A stretch of DNA of 64,000 nt from JBFXAF01 sp050184585 (GTDB taxonomy: Bacteria; Pseudomonadota; Alphaproteobacteria; Rhizobiales; Rhizobiaceae). Of the stretch, positions 41,832 through 50,081 are shown piece after piece; within the stretch, counting starts at the first letter, position 1; each line of letters opens with the position of its first letter. Under the pieces are notes generated by a model. It saw only the letters and a list, made by a program, of their open reading frames with translations. It made no database searches and had not been told where the DNA came from. The DNA is taken from NCBI GenBank assembly GCA_050184585.1, contig JBFXAF010000004.1, positions 372,001-436,000 on the forward strand, written 5' to 3'. The translations under genes and the position numbers were made by a program.

Positions 41832-43022
41832 ATGCAGTTCCCTCCCAAGCGCGAATGCCCGTTTCATCCTCCCGATGCGTATCGGAATGCCAGGGAGAGC
41901 GAGCCCGTCTCGCGGGTCACCCTGTGGGACGGCTCGCGGGCCTGGCTGTTCACCCGCTACGACGATGTTCGGGAAATCCTGGGGGACCCGCGCTTCAGCC
42001 CGGTGGCTACGCGGCCGGGCTATCCGTTCGTGACGGAGGCGCGGCGCGCCGTGCTTCTCGGCGAGCGGCCGAACATCAACTTCATGGACCCTCCCGAGCA
42101 CACCAAGTTCCGGCGCATCGTGGCGCCGATATTTCTCGCGCAGAAGGTCAGCGCCATGCGGCCGCTGGTGCAGTCGCTCGTCGACAACCTCGTCGACGCC
42201 ATGGAGGCGAAGGGGCCGCCGGCCGATCTGGTCGACGACTTCGCGCTCGAACTGCCCGTACACGTTATCGCCCACATGGTGGGGGTGCCGGTCGAGCAAA
42301 GCGAAGTCTTCCTGGAGGCAGCGAAGGCGCGCTTCGACCTGAGTTCAGACCCGTCGGTCCCGCTTCGTGCGGCGAAGCAGCTCTGGGGTTATCTGGACGC
42401 TCACCTGGCGTTGAAAGAAGCAGAAGCAGAACCCAGTCAGGACGTCACGTCGAAGCTGGCGCGGGAGCAGGTGCAGACCGGCAACATCACCCGCACGGAC
42501 GCCATCATGATCCTCTACCAGCTGCTGGTGGCGGGCCACGACACATCCGCCAACATGATCTCGATGGGCGTTCTCAACCTCCTGCGCAAGCAGGATCAAT
42601 TGGCGAAACTGAAGGCGGACTGGACACGCCTGCCGGGCGCCGTCGACGAACTCCTGCGTTTCATCTCGGTGCTGCAGTTCCACGCGATGCGAACGGCCAC
42701 CGAGGACATTGAAGTCGGCGGCCAGGTGGTGCGCTCCGGTGAGGGCGTGATCGCCTCGCTGCCGGCCGCCAATCGCGACCCCGCCGTGTTCCAGAACCCG
42801 GATGTCATCGACGTGGAACGGTCGGCGCGCAATCACATGGCGTTCTCCTACGGCATCCACCAATGCGTTGGTCAGTCGCTGGCGCGCATGGAACTGGAGA
42901 TCGCCTTTGAAACCCTGTGGCGCCGGTTCCCGAACCTGGCGCTCGCCGAGCCCATCGACGAGATTACTTATGGCGTTTCCAACCTGTCGTTCGGTCCCCG
43001 CACGATGAAGGTCGGCTGGTAG
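41832..43022 (+). CDS. Cytochrome P450
   Basis: A 396-residue soluble bacterial P450 (class I, CYP105/CYP107-like in general form). Heme-binding loop FSYGIHQCVG with the axial Cys345, I-helix oxygen motif AGHDTS, and K-helix Glu/Arg in DELLR. No membrane anchor. It inserts oxygen into a substrate, using electrons from the ferredoxin and reductase encoded just downstream. The start is the ATG at 41832. The operator upstream ties it to the region B regulon, so it may hydroxylate an early pathway compound. Confidence 0.94.
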   Translation: MQFPPKRECPFHPPDAYRNARESEPVSRVTLWDGSRAWLFTRYDDVREILGDPRFSPVATRPGYPFVTEARRAVLLGERPNINFMDPPEHTKFRRIVAPIFLAQKVSAMRPLVQSLVDNLVDAMEAKGPPADLVDDFALELPVHVIAHMVGVPVEQSEVFLEAAKARFDLSSDPSVPLRAAKQLWGYLDAHLALKEAEAEPSQDVTSKLAREQVQTGNITRTDAIMILYQLLVAGHDTSANMISMGVLNLLRKQDQLAKLKADWTRLPGAVDELLRFISVLQFHAMRTATEDIEVGGQVVRSGEGVIASLPAANRDPAVFQNPDVIDVERSARNHMAFSYGIHQCVGQSLARMELEIAFETLWRRFPNLALAEPIDEITYGVSNLSFGPRTMKVGW

Positions 43023-43049
43023 GGTTGGGATGAATACGGAGAGCACAGC

Positions 43050-43241
43050 ATGCGCGTGATCGTCGATGAATCGAAATGCGTGGGGGCGGGACAGTGCGTG
43101 AACGCCGCGCCCGCCGTGTTCGCGCAGCGGGAGGAAGACGGCGTCGTCGTCCTGCTCAACGAGACGCCGCCCGCCGAAGAGTCGCAGGGCGTCCAGATGG
43201 CGGTGCGTATCTGCCCTGCCCGCGCCATCGCGGTCGACTAG
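43050..43241 (+). CDS. 3Fe-4S ferredoxin (P450 partner)
   Basis: A 63-residue ferredoxin with C10, C16 and C55-P as cluster ligands. The position of the second Cys in the 4Fe-4S motif is Ala13, so the cluster is 3Fe-4S, the type typical of P450 electron donors. It sits 27 nt downstream of the P450 gene and 35 nt before the reductase gene. Confidence 0.92.
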   Translation: MRVIVDESKCVGAGQCVNAAPAVFAQREEDGVVVLLNETPPAEESQGVQMAVRICPARAIAVD

Positions 43242-43276
43242 ACAGGCAGCCAGTTGAGCCTCCTGGAGCCTTGGCC

Positions 43277-44494
43277 GTGAGCGGGGAGCGTGGCGTCGTT
43301 GTAATCGGCGGTGGGCAGGCGGGGTTTCAGCTTGTCCGTGCATTGCGGCAGAAGGGCCATGCCGGACCGATCCGGCTGATCGCGGAAGAGACGCATCCTC
43401 CCTACCAGCGGCCACCGCTCTCGAAGGACCTGCTCGCGGGCCTTCTGGAGGAGGAGGCCCTCTGCTTCGTGCCGCCGGCGTTTTATGCCGACCAACTTAT
43501 AGACCTGATCCAGGACCGGGCGGTGGAGGTCGACCGGCAGGCGCGGCGCGTCACGCTCGGTTCCGGCGGCAATGTCGACTACGAGCATCTGGTGCTGGCC
43601 TGCGGGGCGAGCAACCGCCTGCTTCCCGATTACGGACGCCTCAAGGGTCTTCACACGCTCCGCGGAATCCGGGATGTCCGCGCGCTGCGTGAAGGGTTGT
43701 CCGAGGGCGGCGAGATGGTCATTGTCGGAGCGGGTTTCCTCGGTCTCGAAGTGGCCTCGACTTGCGCGAAGCTCGGCGTAGCCGTGACCGTGCTGGAGGC
43801 CATGCCGCGCGCCATGGCGCGTGTCGTGTCGGAGCCGGTGGGCCATTACTTCCGGCAGCGGCTTGTCGCGCAGGGCGTATCGTTCCGGTTCGGGATATCG
43901 CGACTGGCCGTTGAGGCGAGTGGCGGCGCCGTGACCGGCGTGTCGGTCGACGGCGAACTCATGCCCGCGAACCTCGTGCTCGGTGCGATCGGTGTCGTGC
44001 CCAATACTGACCTCGCTGTCGCGTCGGGCCTGGAGACCGCCAACGGCATCGTCGTGGACGAAACGCTGCGGACCTCCGACCCTTCGATCTCCGCCATCGG
44101 AGACAGCGCCAGCCACCCTTCGATCTTCGCGGGTGGGCGGGCCAGGCTGGAGTCGGTCCAGAACGCGGTCGATCAGGCGAACTGCGTCGCAGCGCGGCTG
44201 ACCGGGGAGCCGGCGCCTTACCGGCGTCTGCCCTGGTTCTGGAGCGAACAGTCAGGCATCCGCCTGCAGATCGCCGGCGTGGCGATGGCCCGGGACGACG
44301 CCCTCGCCGGCGGGCCGCTTCAGGAACAGGCCGGGTTCTCGGTGTTGCGGCTGCGGGGTGACCGTGTGGTCGCGGTTGAATCGGTCGACCGGCCGCGCGA
44401 CCATATGCTCGCTCGACGTCTGCTGGCTTCCGGGCCAGTCTTGCGGGATGACTTCGTCGATGCATTCAGCGCCGGCATGCCGGCGCTCGCATGA
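43277..44494 (+). CDS. NAD(P)H-dependent FAD ferredoxin reductase
   Basis: A 405-residue reductase of the putidaredoxin/rhodocoxin reductase family: FAD motif VIGGGQAGFQ near the N-terminus, 'PPYQRPPLSK', second nucleotide motif IVGAGFLGLE for NADH, and 'ISAIGDSASH' binding the FAD ribityl. The start is a GTG at 43277 with GGAG 9 nt before; the longer frame upstream overlaps the ferredoxin gene and is not real. It completes a three-part P450 electron chain: reductase, ferredoxin, P450. Confidence 0.93.
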   Translation: MSGERGVVVIGGGQAGFQLVRALRQKGHAGPIRLIAEETHPPYQRPPLSKDLLAGLLEEEALCFVPPAFYADQLIDLIQDRAVEVDRQARRVTLGSGGNVDYEHLVLACGASNRLLPDYGRLKGLHTLRGIRDVRALREGLSEGGEMVIVGAGFLGLEVASTCAKLGVAVTVLEAMPRAMARVVSEPVGHYFRQRLVAQGVSFRFGISRLAVEASGGAVTGVSVDGELMPANLVLGAIGVVPNTDLAVASGLETANGIVVDETLRTSDPSISAIGDSASHPSIFAGGRARLESVQNAVDQANCVAARLTGEPAPYRRLPWFWSEQSGIRLQIAGVAMARDDALAGGPLQEQAGFSVLRLRGDRVVAVESVDRPRDHMLARRLLASGPVLRDDFVDAFSAGMPALA

Positions 44495-44586
44495 CCATCC
44501 TCTGCACGCCGCGCCGATGCTGGTGTCTCCAGGGTCGGCATGCGGCTTCAGGCGGGCGCTGCGCGTCCGGAAAGCTTCAAATTCTC

Positions 44587-44623
44587 TTGAACAAGTAGGT
44601 TCATGATTTTTTATTTTTATGAA
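44587..44623. promoter_or_regulatory. TGAA-N8-TTCA operator (site 5) upstream of the M24 peptidase operon
   Basis: TTGAACAAGTAGGTTCATG followed by the same 19-base AT tract as site 4 and an ATGAA half-site. TATGAT at 44638-44643 could be a -10 element. It is 115 nt before the first gene of the 11 kb operon. The interval 44495-44718 contains no gene. Confidence 0.6.
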
Positions 44624-44718
44624 TAAGATGACCCACCTATGATGCTTTCGGAGGGTTGGACGGCATTCCGTCCGCGATTGCCCCGAAGGCTACCCAGCAC
44701 CGCATGCCAGGGAGGAGA

Positions 44719-45900
44719 ATGCAGCTGATGACCTCGTTCGGTCTCGACAACCAGGACTGGACCGCAGGCGTGGACATGCCGCGGATGCGCAGGGAGCGCA
44801 CCGAGCGGGCCCGCGCGATGATGAAGAAGCACGGCTTCGATGCCCTACTCCTTTACGATCCCGCCAACATCCGCTACGCGAGTAGCACGGTTGCCGGCAT
44901 CTCCGCCCAGGGGTCGCGCTTTTGCGTCCTGCCCGGCGACAACGACCCGATCGTCTGGGAAATCGGCTGCGATGCCGGTCGCGAACTGGTTTCGGCACCC
45001 TGGCTGAACGGCAGGGTGCGCCACGCAATTCCGTTGCGCTTCGCGCCGCTGGAGGTGGCCAAGCAATGGGCCATCGACCTGAAAAGGGTACTCGAAGACG
45101 AAGGTCTCGATGACCCGCTCGTCGGCGTCGACGCGCCGACGCCAAAGATGACCCAGGCGCTCGAACATGCCGGCATCCGCTTCAAGGACGCGGCCCACGT
45201 GCTTTTCGAAGCGCGGATGATCAAGACGATCGACGAGATCGAATGCTGCCGGCAGTCGATCGCACTGGCGGAGCCCTGCTTCGACATCGCCCAGTCGATG
45301 ATGCGGCCCGGCGTGCGCGAGCGCGACATCCAGGCAGCCATGTCCGATATTCTCTGCCGCTATGGCGCGGAGGGCTACGCCGTCATCGCCTCCGGCGACC
45401 ATACGAACCCCTACTGGCGGCGCACGCTGAACGATCGGGCGCTGAGGCCCGGCGATCTGGTCATCATCGACCGCATCCATACGCTGAACGGCTATCCGTC
45501 GGACTATGTGCGCACCTTCCTCGTCGGCGACCGCGCCACCCAGACGCAGAAGGACCTGCACAAGGCCTGCTACGACTACATGTACTCGGCCATCGACATC
45601 GTGAAGCCGGGCGTCTCGACCGTCGAAGTTGCCGAGAAGCTGCACGAGCCGGAGGACTACTCCGAGTTCACCCTGCAGTTCGGGCACGGCATCGGGCTTG
45701 CCGTCCATGAGCCGCCCTACATCACGCTGATGTCGAAATACGACCCGACGATTCTCCAGCCGAACATGGTGCTGGCGATCGAGACCTTCGTCGGCGAGGG
45801 CAAGGATGGCGTGCGCCTTGAGGAGAACCTACTCGTCACGGAGACGGGGTTCGAAATTCTCAGCCTCTATCCCTACGACGCCAAGCTGACGGGTGCCTGA
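44719..45900 (+). CDS. M24-family metallopeptidase-like protein (Xaa-Pro peptidase/creatinase fold)
   Basis: A pita-bread-fold protein of 393 residues from ATG 44719 (GGAGGAG immediately upstream) or 390 from 44728. The N-terminal creatinase domain has 'LLLYDPANIRYAS'. Metal ligands appear complete: Asp in IIDRIH, Asp in PSDYVRT, His in FGHGIGLAVHE, Glu in AIETFV and Glu in LEENLL. Prolidase, creatinase or DMSP-lyase (DddP-like) chemistry are all within this family, and nothing here decides between them. It opens an operon with an ABC importer, so it probably acts on the imported compound. The stop overlaps the next start by 1 nt. Confidence 0.88.
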   Translation: MQLMTSFGLDNQDWTAGVDMPRMRRERTERARAMMKKHGFDALLLYDPANIRYASSTVAGISAQGSRFCVLPGDNDPIVWEIGCDAGRELVSAPWLNGRVRHAIPLRFAPLEVAKQWAIDLKRVLEDEGLDDPLVGVDAPTPKMTQALEHAGIRFKDAAHVLFEARMIKTIDEIECCRQSIALAEPCFDIAQSMMRPGVRERDIQAAMSDILCRYGAEGYAVIASGDHTNPYWRRTLNDRALRPGDLVIIDRIHTLNGYPSDYVRTFLVGDRATQTQKDLHKACYDYMYSAIDIVKPGVSTVEVAEKLHEPEDYSEFTLQFGHGIGLAVHEPPYITLMSKYDPTILQPNMVLAIETFVGEGKDGVRLEENLLVTETGFEILSLYPYDAKLTGA

Positions 45901-46664
45901 TGCCCGCGCTGGAATGCAAGTCCGTATGCCTCGAATACGTGGTCGCGGGCCGCAAGCTGCGCGCGTTGCAGGACGTCGACGTCCATGTCGAGAAGCGTGA
46001 GCTCGTCTCGCTTCTGGGGCCGAGCGGCTGCGGCAAGTCCACGCTCCTCAACATCGTCGCAGGGTTCCTGACGCCGACGGGCGGAACGGTGACCGTCGAT
46101 GGCGAGAAGGTACGCAAGCCCGGCAAGGATCGCGGGGTCATCTTCCAGGAACACGCGCTGTTCCCATGGATGACGGTGAACCAGAACATCGGGTTCGGCC
46201 TCGACGTCAACGGGGTCGCCAGGAAGGAGCGAGAGGAACGGACCCTCGAACTTCTCAAACTGGTCAATCTGGTCGACTTCGCCAGTGCGTTTCCCAGCCA
46301 GCTTTCGGGCGGCATGCGCCAGCGTGTGGCGATCTGCCGGGCGCTGGCGAACTATCCCTCGATCCTTCTGATGGACGAGCCCTTCAGCGCCATCGACGAA
46401 CAGACCCGCCAGGGTCTGCGCGACGAATTTCTGCGCATCTGGCAGATCACCGGCCAGACCGTTCTTCTGGTGACGCACAGCATCGACGAGGCGATCATCA
46501 TGTCCGACCGGATCGTCGTCATGGGAACGAAGCCCGGCCGGGTGCTGACGACGGTTGACATCGACCTGCCGCGTCCGCGCGACGATCTGAGCGCCGGCTT
46601 CATCGCGCTGAAGAAGCAGATCAGCGGGCTGCTCTACCGGCGAGACAACGGGGCGGTCCAATGA
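45900..46664 (+). CDS. NitT/TauT-type ABC transporter ATP-binding protein
   Basis: A 254-residue ATPase of the SsuB/TauB/NrtD class: Walker A GPSGCGKS, Q-loop 'FQEHALFPWM', signature LSGGMRQR, Walker B 'ILLMDEPF', and H-loop 'LVTHSIDEA'. Start overlaps the M24 stop by one base, and the stop overlaps the permease start by four, so stoichiometric production is expected. With the permease and binding protein that follow, it forms an importer for a sulfonate, nitrile-like, aromatic or other small anionic solute. Confidence 0.94.
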   Translation: MPALECKSVCLEYVVAGRKLRALQDVDVHVEKRELVSLLGPSGCGKSTLLNIVAGFLTPTGGTVTVDGEKVRKPGKDRGVIFQEHALFPWMTVNQNIGFGLDVNGVARKEREERTLELLKLVNLVDFASAFPSQLSGGMRQRVAICRALANYPSILLMDEPFSAIDEQTRQGLRDEFLRIWQITGQTVLLVTHSIDEAIIMSDRIVVMGTKPGRVLTTVDIDLPRPRDDLSAGFIALKKQISGLLYRRDNGAVQ

Positions 46665-47536
46665 GCGACGCCGGCCTCGTTCAAGGACGGGCAGGCGGTT
46701 CGCCGGCGGGAGCCGTCGACGACGCCAGTCCCGGCTGGGCGACGCGGCTCGTCTCCGGCGTCTTCAACGCCGATGTCGGTTGGCGCCTCCTGTCTCTCGC
46801 GCTGTTCATCGGCGTCTGGCAGGCCTTCGCGATGATCAACCAGCACGTCAAGTTGCTGAACCCGCTGTTCGTGGTGCCGCCTTTCGATCTTCGCCATACC
46901 TTCATGCGCCAGTGGGAGGACGGCATCCTCCTCGAGGATATCGCCGCCAGCCTGAGCGCCGCCTCCAAGGGCTATGTGATCGGGGCCTCGGCAGGTCTCG
47001 TGCTTGGGATCGCCAGCGGCTACCTCAAGATCGTCCAGCGGCTCTGGGATCCGATCGTCCAGATATTCCGCTCGATCCCGCCCTTCGCCTTCCTGCCGAT
47101 GTTCGTTCTCTATCTCGGGATCGACGAGATATCGCGCGTGATGTTCATCGCCTACACGGTGTTCTTCTACACCTACATGAACGCCATGCTGGGCGTGAGG
47201 CAGATCGAACCGATCCTCATCCGCGCCGCCCAGTCGCTCGGCGCGTCGCGCATGCGTATCTTCCGCTCGATCATCCTGCCGGGCGCGATGCCCTCGGTGA
47301 TGACCGGACTGCGCATCAGCGCAGGCATGTCCTTCTTCGCGCTCATCGCAGCGGAGCTGATCGCCGCCAATGCCGGCATCGGCTACCGGATCATGTGGGC
47401 GCGCCAATACTTCGAAGTCGACACGATGCTTTTCGACGCGTTCCTCATCGGGCTGCTCGGCTTCATCGTCGACATCATCATGCGCCGCATCGAGGCATGG
47501 GTGCTGCGCTGGAAACCGCAGGTCTCAGAAACCTGA
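46661..47536 (+). CDS. NitT/TauT-type ABC transporter permease
   Basis: A 291-residue inner-membrane permease of the SsuC/TauC family with about six spans. The EAA-type coupling loop is 'LIRAAQSLGASRMRIFRSIILPGAMPS' region (about 185-212), with the central 'AAxSLGAS' motif. The N-terminal 40 residues are cytoplasmic and polar. It overlaps the ATPase gene by 4 nt and is followed after 27 nt by the binding protein. Confidence 0.94.
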   Translation: MSDAGLVQGRAGGSPAGAVDDASPGWATRLVSGVFNADVGWRLLSLALFIGVWQAFAMINQHVKLLNPLFVVPPFDLRHTFMRQWEDGILLEDIAASLSAASKGYVIGASAGLVLGIASGYLKIVQRLWDPIVQIFRSIPPFAFLPMFVLYLGIDEISRVMFIAYTVFFYTYMNAMLGVRQIEPILIRAAQSLGASRMRIFRSIILPGAMPSVMTGLRISAGMSFFALIAAELIAANAGIGYRIMWARQYFEVDTMLFDAFLIGLLGFIVDIIMRRIEAWVLRWKPQVSET

Positions 47537-47563
47537 CGGATTGTCTGTAGGGAGGAAAACGAC

Positions 47564-48655
47564 ATGGCAGCCAAAGTCGCAGGGCCGCGCGCGAGCGCCC
47601 GGCAATACCACAGTCATCTTTCCCGCCTCGCGGCGGGTCTGCTCGCCGGGGCTATCGCCCTGGCCGGAACGGTCACCTTCGCCGCGGCGCAGGACAACAA
47701 ACCGGAGCAGTCCGAGGTCACGGTCTTCGCCGAGCCTTCGTTCAATACGCCGGTCCAGCTAATCACCGCGAAGAACATGGGATTCTTCGACAAGTTCGGC
47801 CTCAAGGTCGACGTCCGTTACTTCCAGAGCGCCAGCGAGGTGCCGGCCGGCATGGTCGGCGGCTCGATCGTGCTCGCTCACGGCGGACTGGCCAATCCCC
47901 TGATCACGGCGGACCAGGGCCACAAGGTCAAGATCGTCGCGCAGATCGCGGACTGGTCGCGCAGCACCTCGCTCGTCGTCCAGCCGGAACTCGCGAATGC
48001 GACGCCGCAGGATCTGGTCGGCAAGATCCTGGTCGGCCCGGACATCCCGGTCCTGAAGATGTTCTGGCTCAACTGGACGAAGCTGAACGGCATCGATCCG
48101 GCGAGCGTGAAGTGGCAGAACACGGCGCCGTCGGATGCCTACGCCGCCTTCCTCAGCAAGCAGGCCGACGCCATGCTGCTGTGGCCACCGTTCACCCGCA
48201 AGGCGGTCGACGAAGCCGGAGCGGTACTCTGGCAGGACGGTCAGCGTTCGCACCGCCCCGGCGCCGAGGGCGATGCCCGGGTCTACTACAACTGGGGCGT
48301 CGTGTTCGTTTCCGACGAATGGTACCAGCAGAACCCCCGCACGGTGGAGGCCTATCTGAGCGGCCTCTACCTCGCCCAGGCCTACATGAAGTGCCACGCC
48401 AAGGAGGTCGCCGAGATCGTCTCCAAGGAGGTACGGGTCGAGCCGGCCAACGGCGAGAAGGAAATGGCGCTCAACACCTACAGCCTCGACATGGACTCCT
48501 CGTTCGTCACCGCCACCCAGGGCGCGGCCGACTTCTACTCCGGCGTCGGCATGCTGAAGAACAAGTACGACATGTCTCAGGTCATCGATCCGAGCCTGAT
48601 CGACAAGATCAAGTCGACGGTCGAGATACCGGCTGAGTGGCAGACCTGTTCCTGA
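47564..48655 (+). CDS. NitT/TauT-type ABC transporter substrate-binding protein
   Basis: A 363-residue periplasmic protein of the NMT1/SsuA-like fold. A signal peptide with a polar start, a long hydrophobic core (LAAGLLAGAIALAGTVTF) and an AAA-QD cleavage site near 42 are visible. Mature features 'FNTPVQLITAKNMGFFDKFGLKVDV' and 'LAHGGLANPLI' are typical. Ligands in this family include taurine, alkanesulfonates, nitrate, thiamine precursors, aromatic sulfonates and phthalate; the exact one cannot be read from sequence. A strong hairpin follows the gene. Confidence 0.92.
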   Translation: MAAKVAGPRASARQYHSHLSRLAAGLLAGAIALAGTVTFAAAQDNKPEQSEVTVFAEPSFNTPVQLITAKNMGFFDKFGLKVDVRYFQSASEVPAGMVGGSIVLAHGGLANPLITADQGHKVKIVAQIADWSRSTSLVVQPELANATPQDLVGKILVGPDIPVLKMFWLNWTKLNGIDPASVKWQNTAPSDAYAAFLSKQADAMLLWPPFTRKAVDEAGAVLWQDGQRSHRPGAEGDARVYYNWGVVFVSDEWYQQNPRTVEAYLSGLYLAQAYMKCHAKEVAEIVSKEVRVEPANGEKEMALNTYSLDMDSSFVTATQGAADFYSGVGMLKNKYDMSQVIDPSLIDKIKSTVEIPAEWQTCS

Positions 48656-48676
48656 GCGGAACGGGTTCGTCACCGG

Positions 48677-48702
48677 GACCCGGCGCGCGCATGCGCCGGG
48701 TC
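48677..48702 (+). other. Perfect hairpin after the binding-protein gene
   Basis: A 10 bp perfect stem (GACCCGGCGC and its complement) with a 6 nt loop, 22 nt after the stop codon. There is no U-tract, so it probably protects or punctuates the binding-protein mRNA without ending the operon. The ribosome site of the next gene (AAGAGGAGG) lies just past it. Confidence 0.6.
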
Positions 48703-48727
48703 GCCAGGCAACAAAGAGGAGGCCGCC

Positions 48728-49228
48728 ATGCCGACGCACGTCGCCGGGAACATCAAAGAGATCGTCTTCGCGCACTTCGAGCCCAATGAAGACCTGATGA
48801 TCGGGGTGAAGAAGGTCGTCGTCGAGCGGCAGATCAAGGCCGGCGTGGTGATGTCGATCACCGGCGGCCTGGCCAAGGCAAGGCTGTCCTATTTCCCGAA
48901 TGCCGGGCCGCTCGAGACGACGGCGATCAAGTTCTACGATATCCCCGGACCCCTGGAGGCTAGCGGCCACGGTGTAATCGGGATGAAGGAGGACGGCTCG
49001 CCCTACGTGCATATCCACATCGACGTGACCAATGGCGACTACGCCATCATGGGACATCTCGAAGAAGGCACATTGGTAAGGTCGCTCTACAAGATCTCTC
49101 ACTTCACCATCGCCATCGCCTCGGTCGAAGGCGTGAACTTCAAGCTCCTGCAGGACGAGGAAGCGCGCAAGAAGCACCCGGAGCGTTTCCCGGTGGGCGT
49201 GCTCTATCACCAGCTCTCGCAGGCCTGA
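48728..49228 (+). CDS. PPC/DUF296-domain protein
   Basis: A 166-residue protein that matches the PPC (DUF296) fold: an N-terminal strand with 'HFEPNEDLMIGVKKVVVERQI', the Gly-rich 'SITGGLAKARLSYF', then the conserved H-x-H and GHLxEGT ('HIHIDVTNG', 'IMGHLEEGTLV'). PPC proteins in plants sit beside AT-hooks; stand-alone bacterial ones are uncharacterised trimers with His residues that suggest a metal site. ATG follows AAGAGGAGGCCGCC. It lies within a metabolic operon, so a catabolic or metabolite-binding role is more plausible than DNA binding. Confidence 0.8.
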   Translation: MPTHVAGNIKEIVFAHFEPNEDLMIGVKKVVVERQIKAGVVMSITGGLAKARLSYFPNAGPLETTAIKFYDIPGPLEASGHGVIGMKEDGSPYVHIHIDVTNGDYAIMGHLEEGTLVRSLYKISHFTIAIASVEGVNFKLLQDEEARKKHPERFPVGVLYHQLSQA

Positions 49229-49259
49229 CGTCCTGCCGCTCGATCTCAGGAGAACCCAC

Positions 49260-50081
49260 ATGCGCCGGAACAAGACGAAGCGGCTGATGCGTGAAGGCAA
49301 GATGGCGCTGGGAACATTCAGCTATTTCCCGTCGCCCTGGACGGTCGAGATCGCGGGCCATGCCGGACTGGACTTCGTGATCATCGACCTCGAACACTCC
49401 GCCAAGGACCTGATGCTGGTCGAGTCGATGGTGCTCGCAGCCGAACTGTACGACATGACGGCCATCGTCCGTGTGCCTTCCGCCGACGAGAAGATCATCC
49501 TGCAGGTGCTGGAGACCGGGGCGCAGGGCATCATCGTGCCGCTTGTCGGCGACGCGGAGACCGCAAGGCGCGCGGTCGCCGCGACGCGATACCCGCCGGA
49601 CGGCGTCCGCGGCGTCTGCCGCTCGACGCGCGCGGCGAATTTCGGAACGGCGATCCCCAAATTCGCCGACTTCGCTCAGGCGGCGAATGACGAGATGATG
49701 GTTATCGCGCTGATCGAAGACAGAGCTGGCGTCGAGAACGCCGACGCGATCGCGCGTTCGGGCGTGGATGGCATATTGATCGGACCGGCCGACCTCTCCG
49801 GCTCGCTCGGCGTCATGGGCGATCTCGGACATCCGCTGGTGAAGGAAGCGATCGCCAGGGTGACGGACGCGGTCCTGTCCAGCAACGCCTGCTGGCTCGG
49901 CAACCTTGTCTTCTCGCCCGAGCAGGTCGCGCAGGGATATGAGCGCGGCATGCGCTTCTTCAGCTACGGCATCGATACGCAGATCCTCGCGCTCGCATAC
50001 AAGAACGCCGCCGAGCAGTCTCGCGCGGCGGTCTCCGGGCTGGCCGACAACAGCCCGGCAAAGCCGAGAAAGATCGCATGA
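49260..50081 (+). CDS. HpcH/HpaI aldolase-family protein
   Basis: A 273-residue class II aldolase of the HpcH/HpaI family, which cleaves or forms 4-hydroxy-2-oxo acids, giving pyruvate plus an aldehyde (or related retro-aldol products). The metal/catalytic block 'IIDLEHSAKD' (about 41-50; EHS in place of the commoner EHA), the arginine region 'AIVRVPS', the metal Glu in 'ALIEDRAGVENA' and 'IGPADLSGSLG' are present. ATG follows CAGGAGAACCCAC. It overlaps the SDR gene by 4 nt. It would release pyruvate from a pathway intermediate. Confidence 0.88.
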   Translation: MRRNKTKRLMREGKMALGTFSYFPSPWTVEIAGHAGLDFVIIDLEHSAKDLMLVESMVLAAELYDMTAIVRVPSADEKIILQVLETGAQGIIVPLVGDAETARRAVAATRYPPDGVRGVCRSTRAANFGTAIPKFADFAQAANDEMMVIALIEDRAGVENADAIARSGVDGILIGPADLSGSLGVMGDLGHPLVKEAIARVTDAVLSSNACWLGNLVFSPEQVAQGYERGMRFFSYGIDTQILALAYKNAAEQSRAAVSGLADNSPAKPRKIA

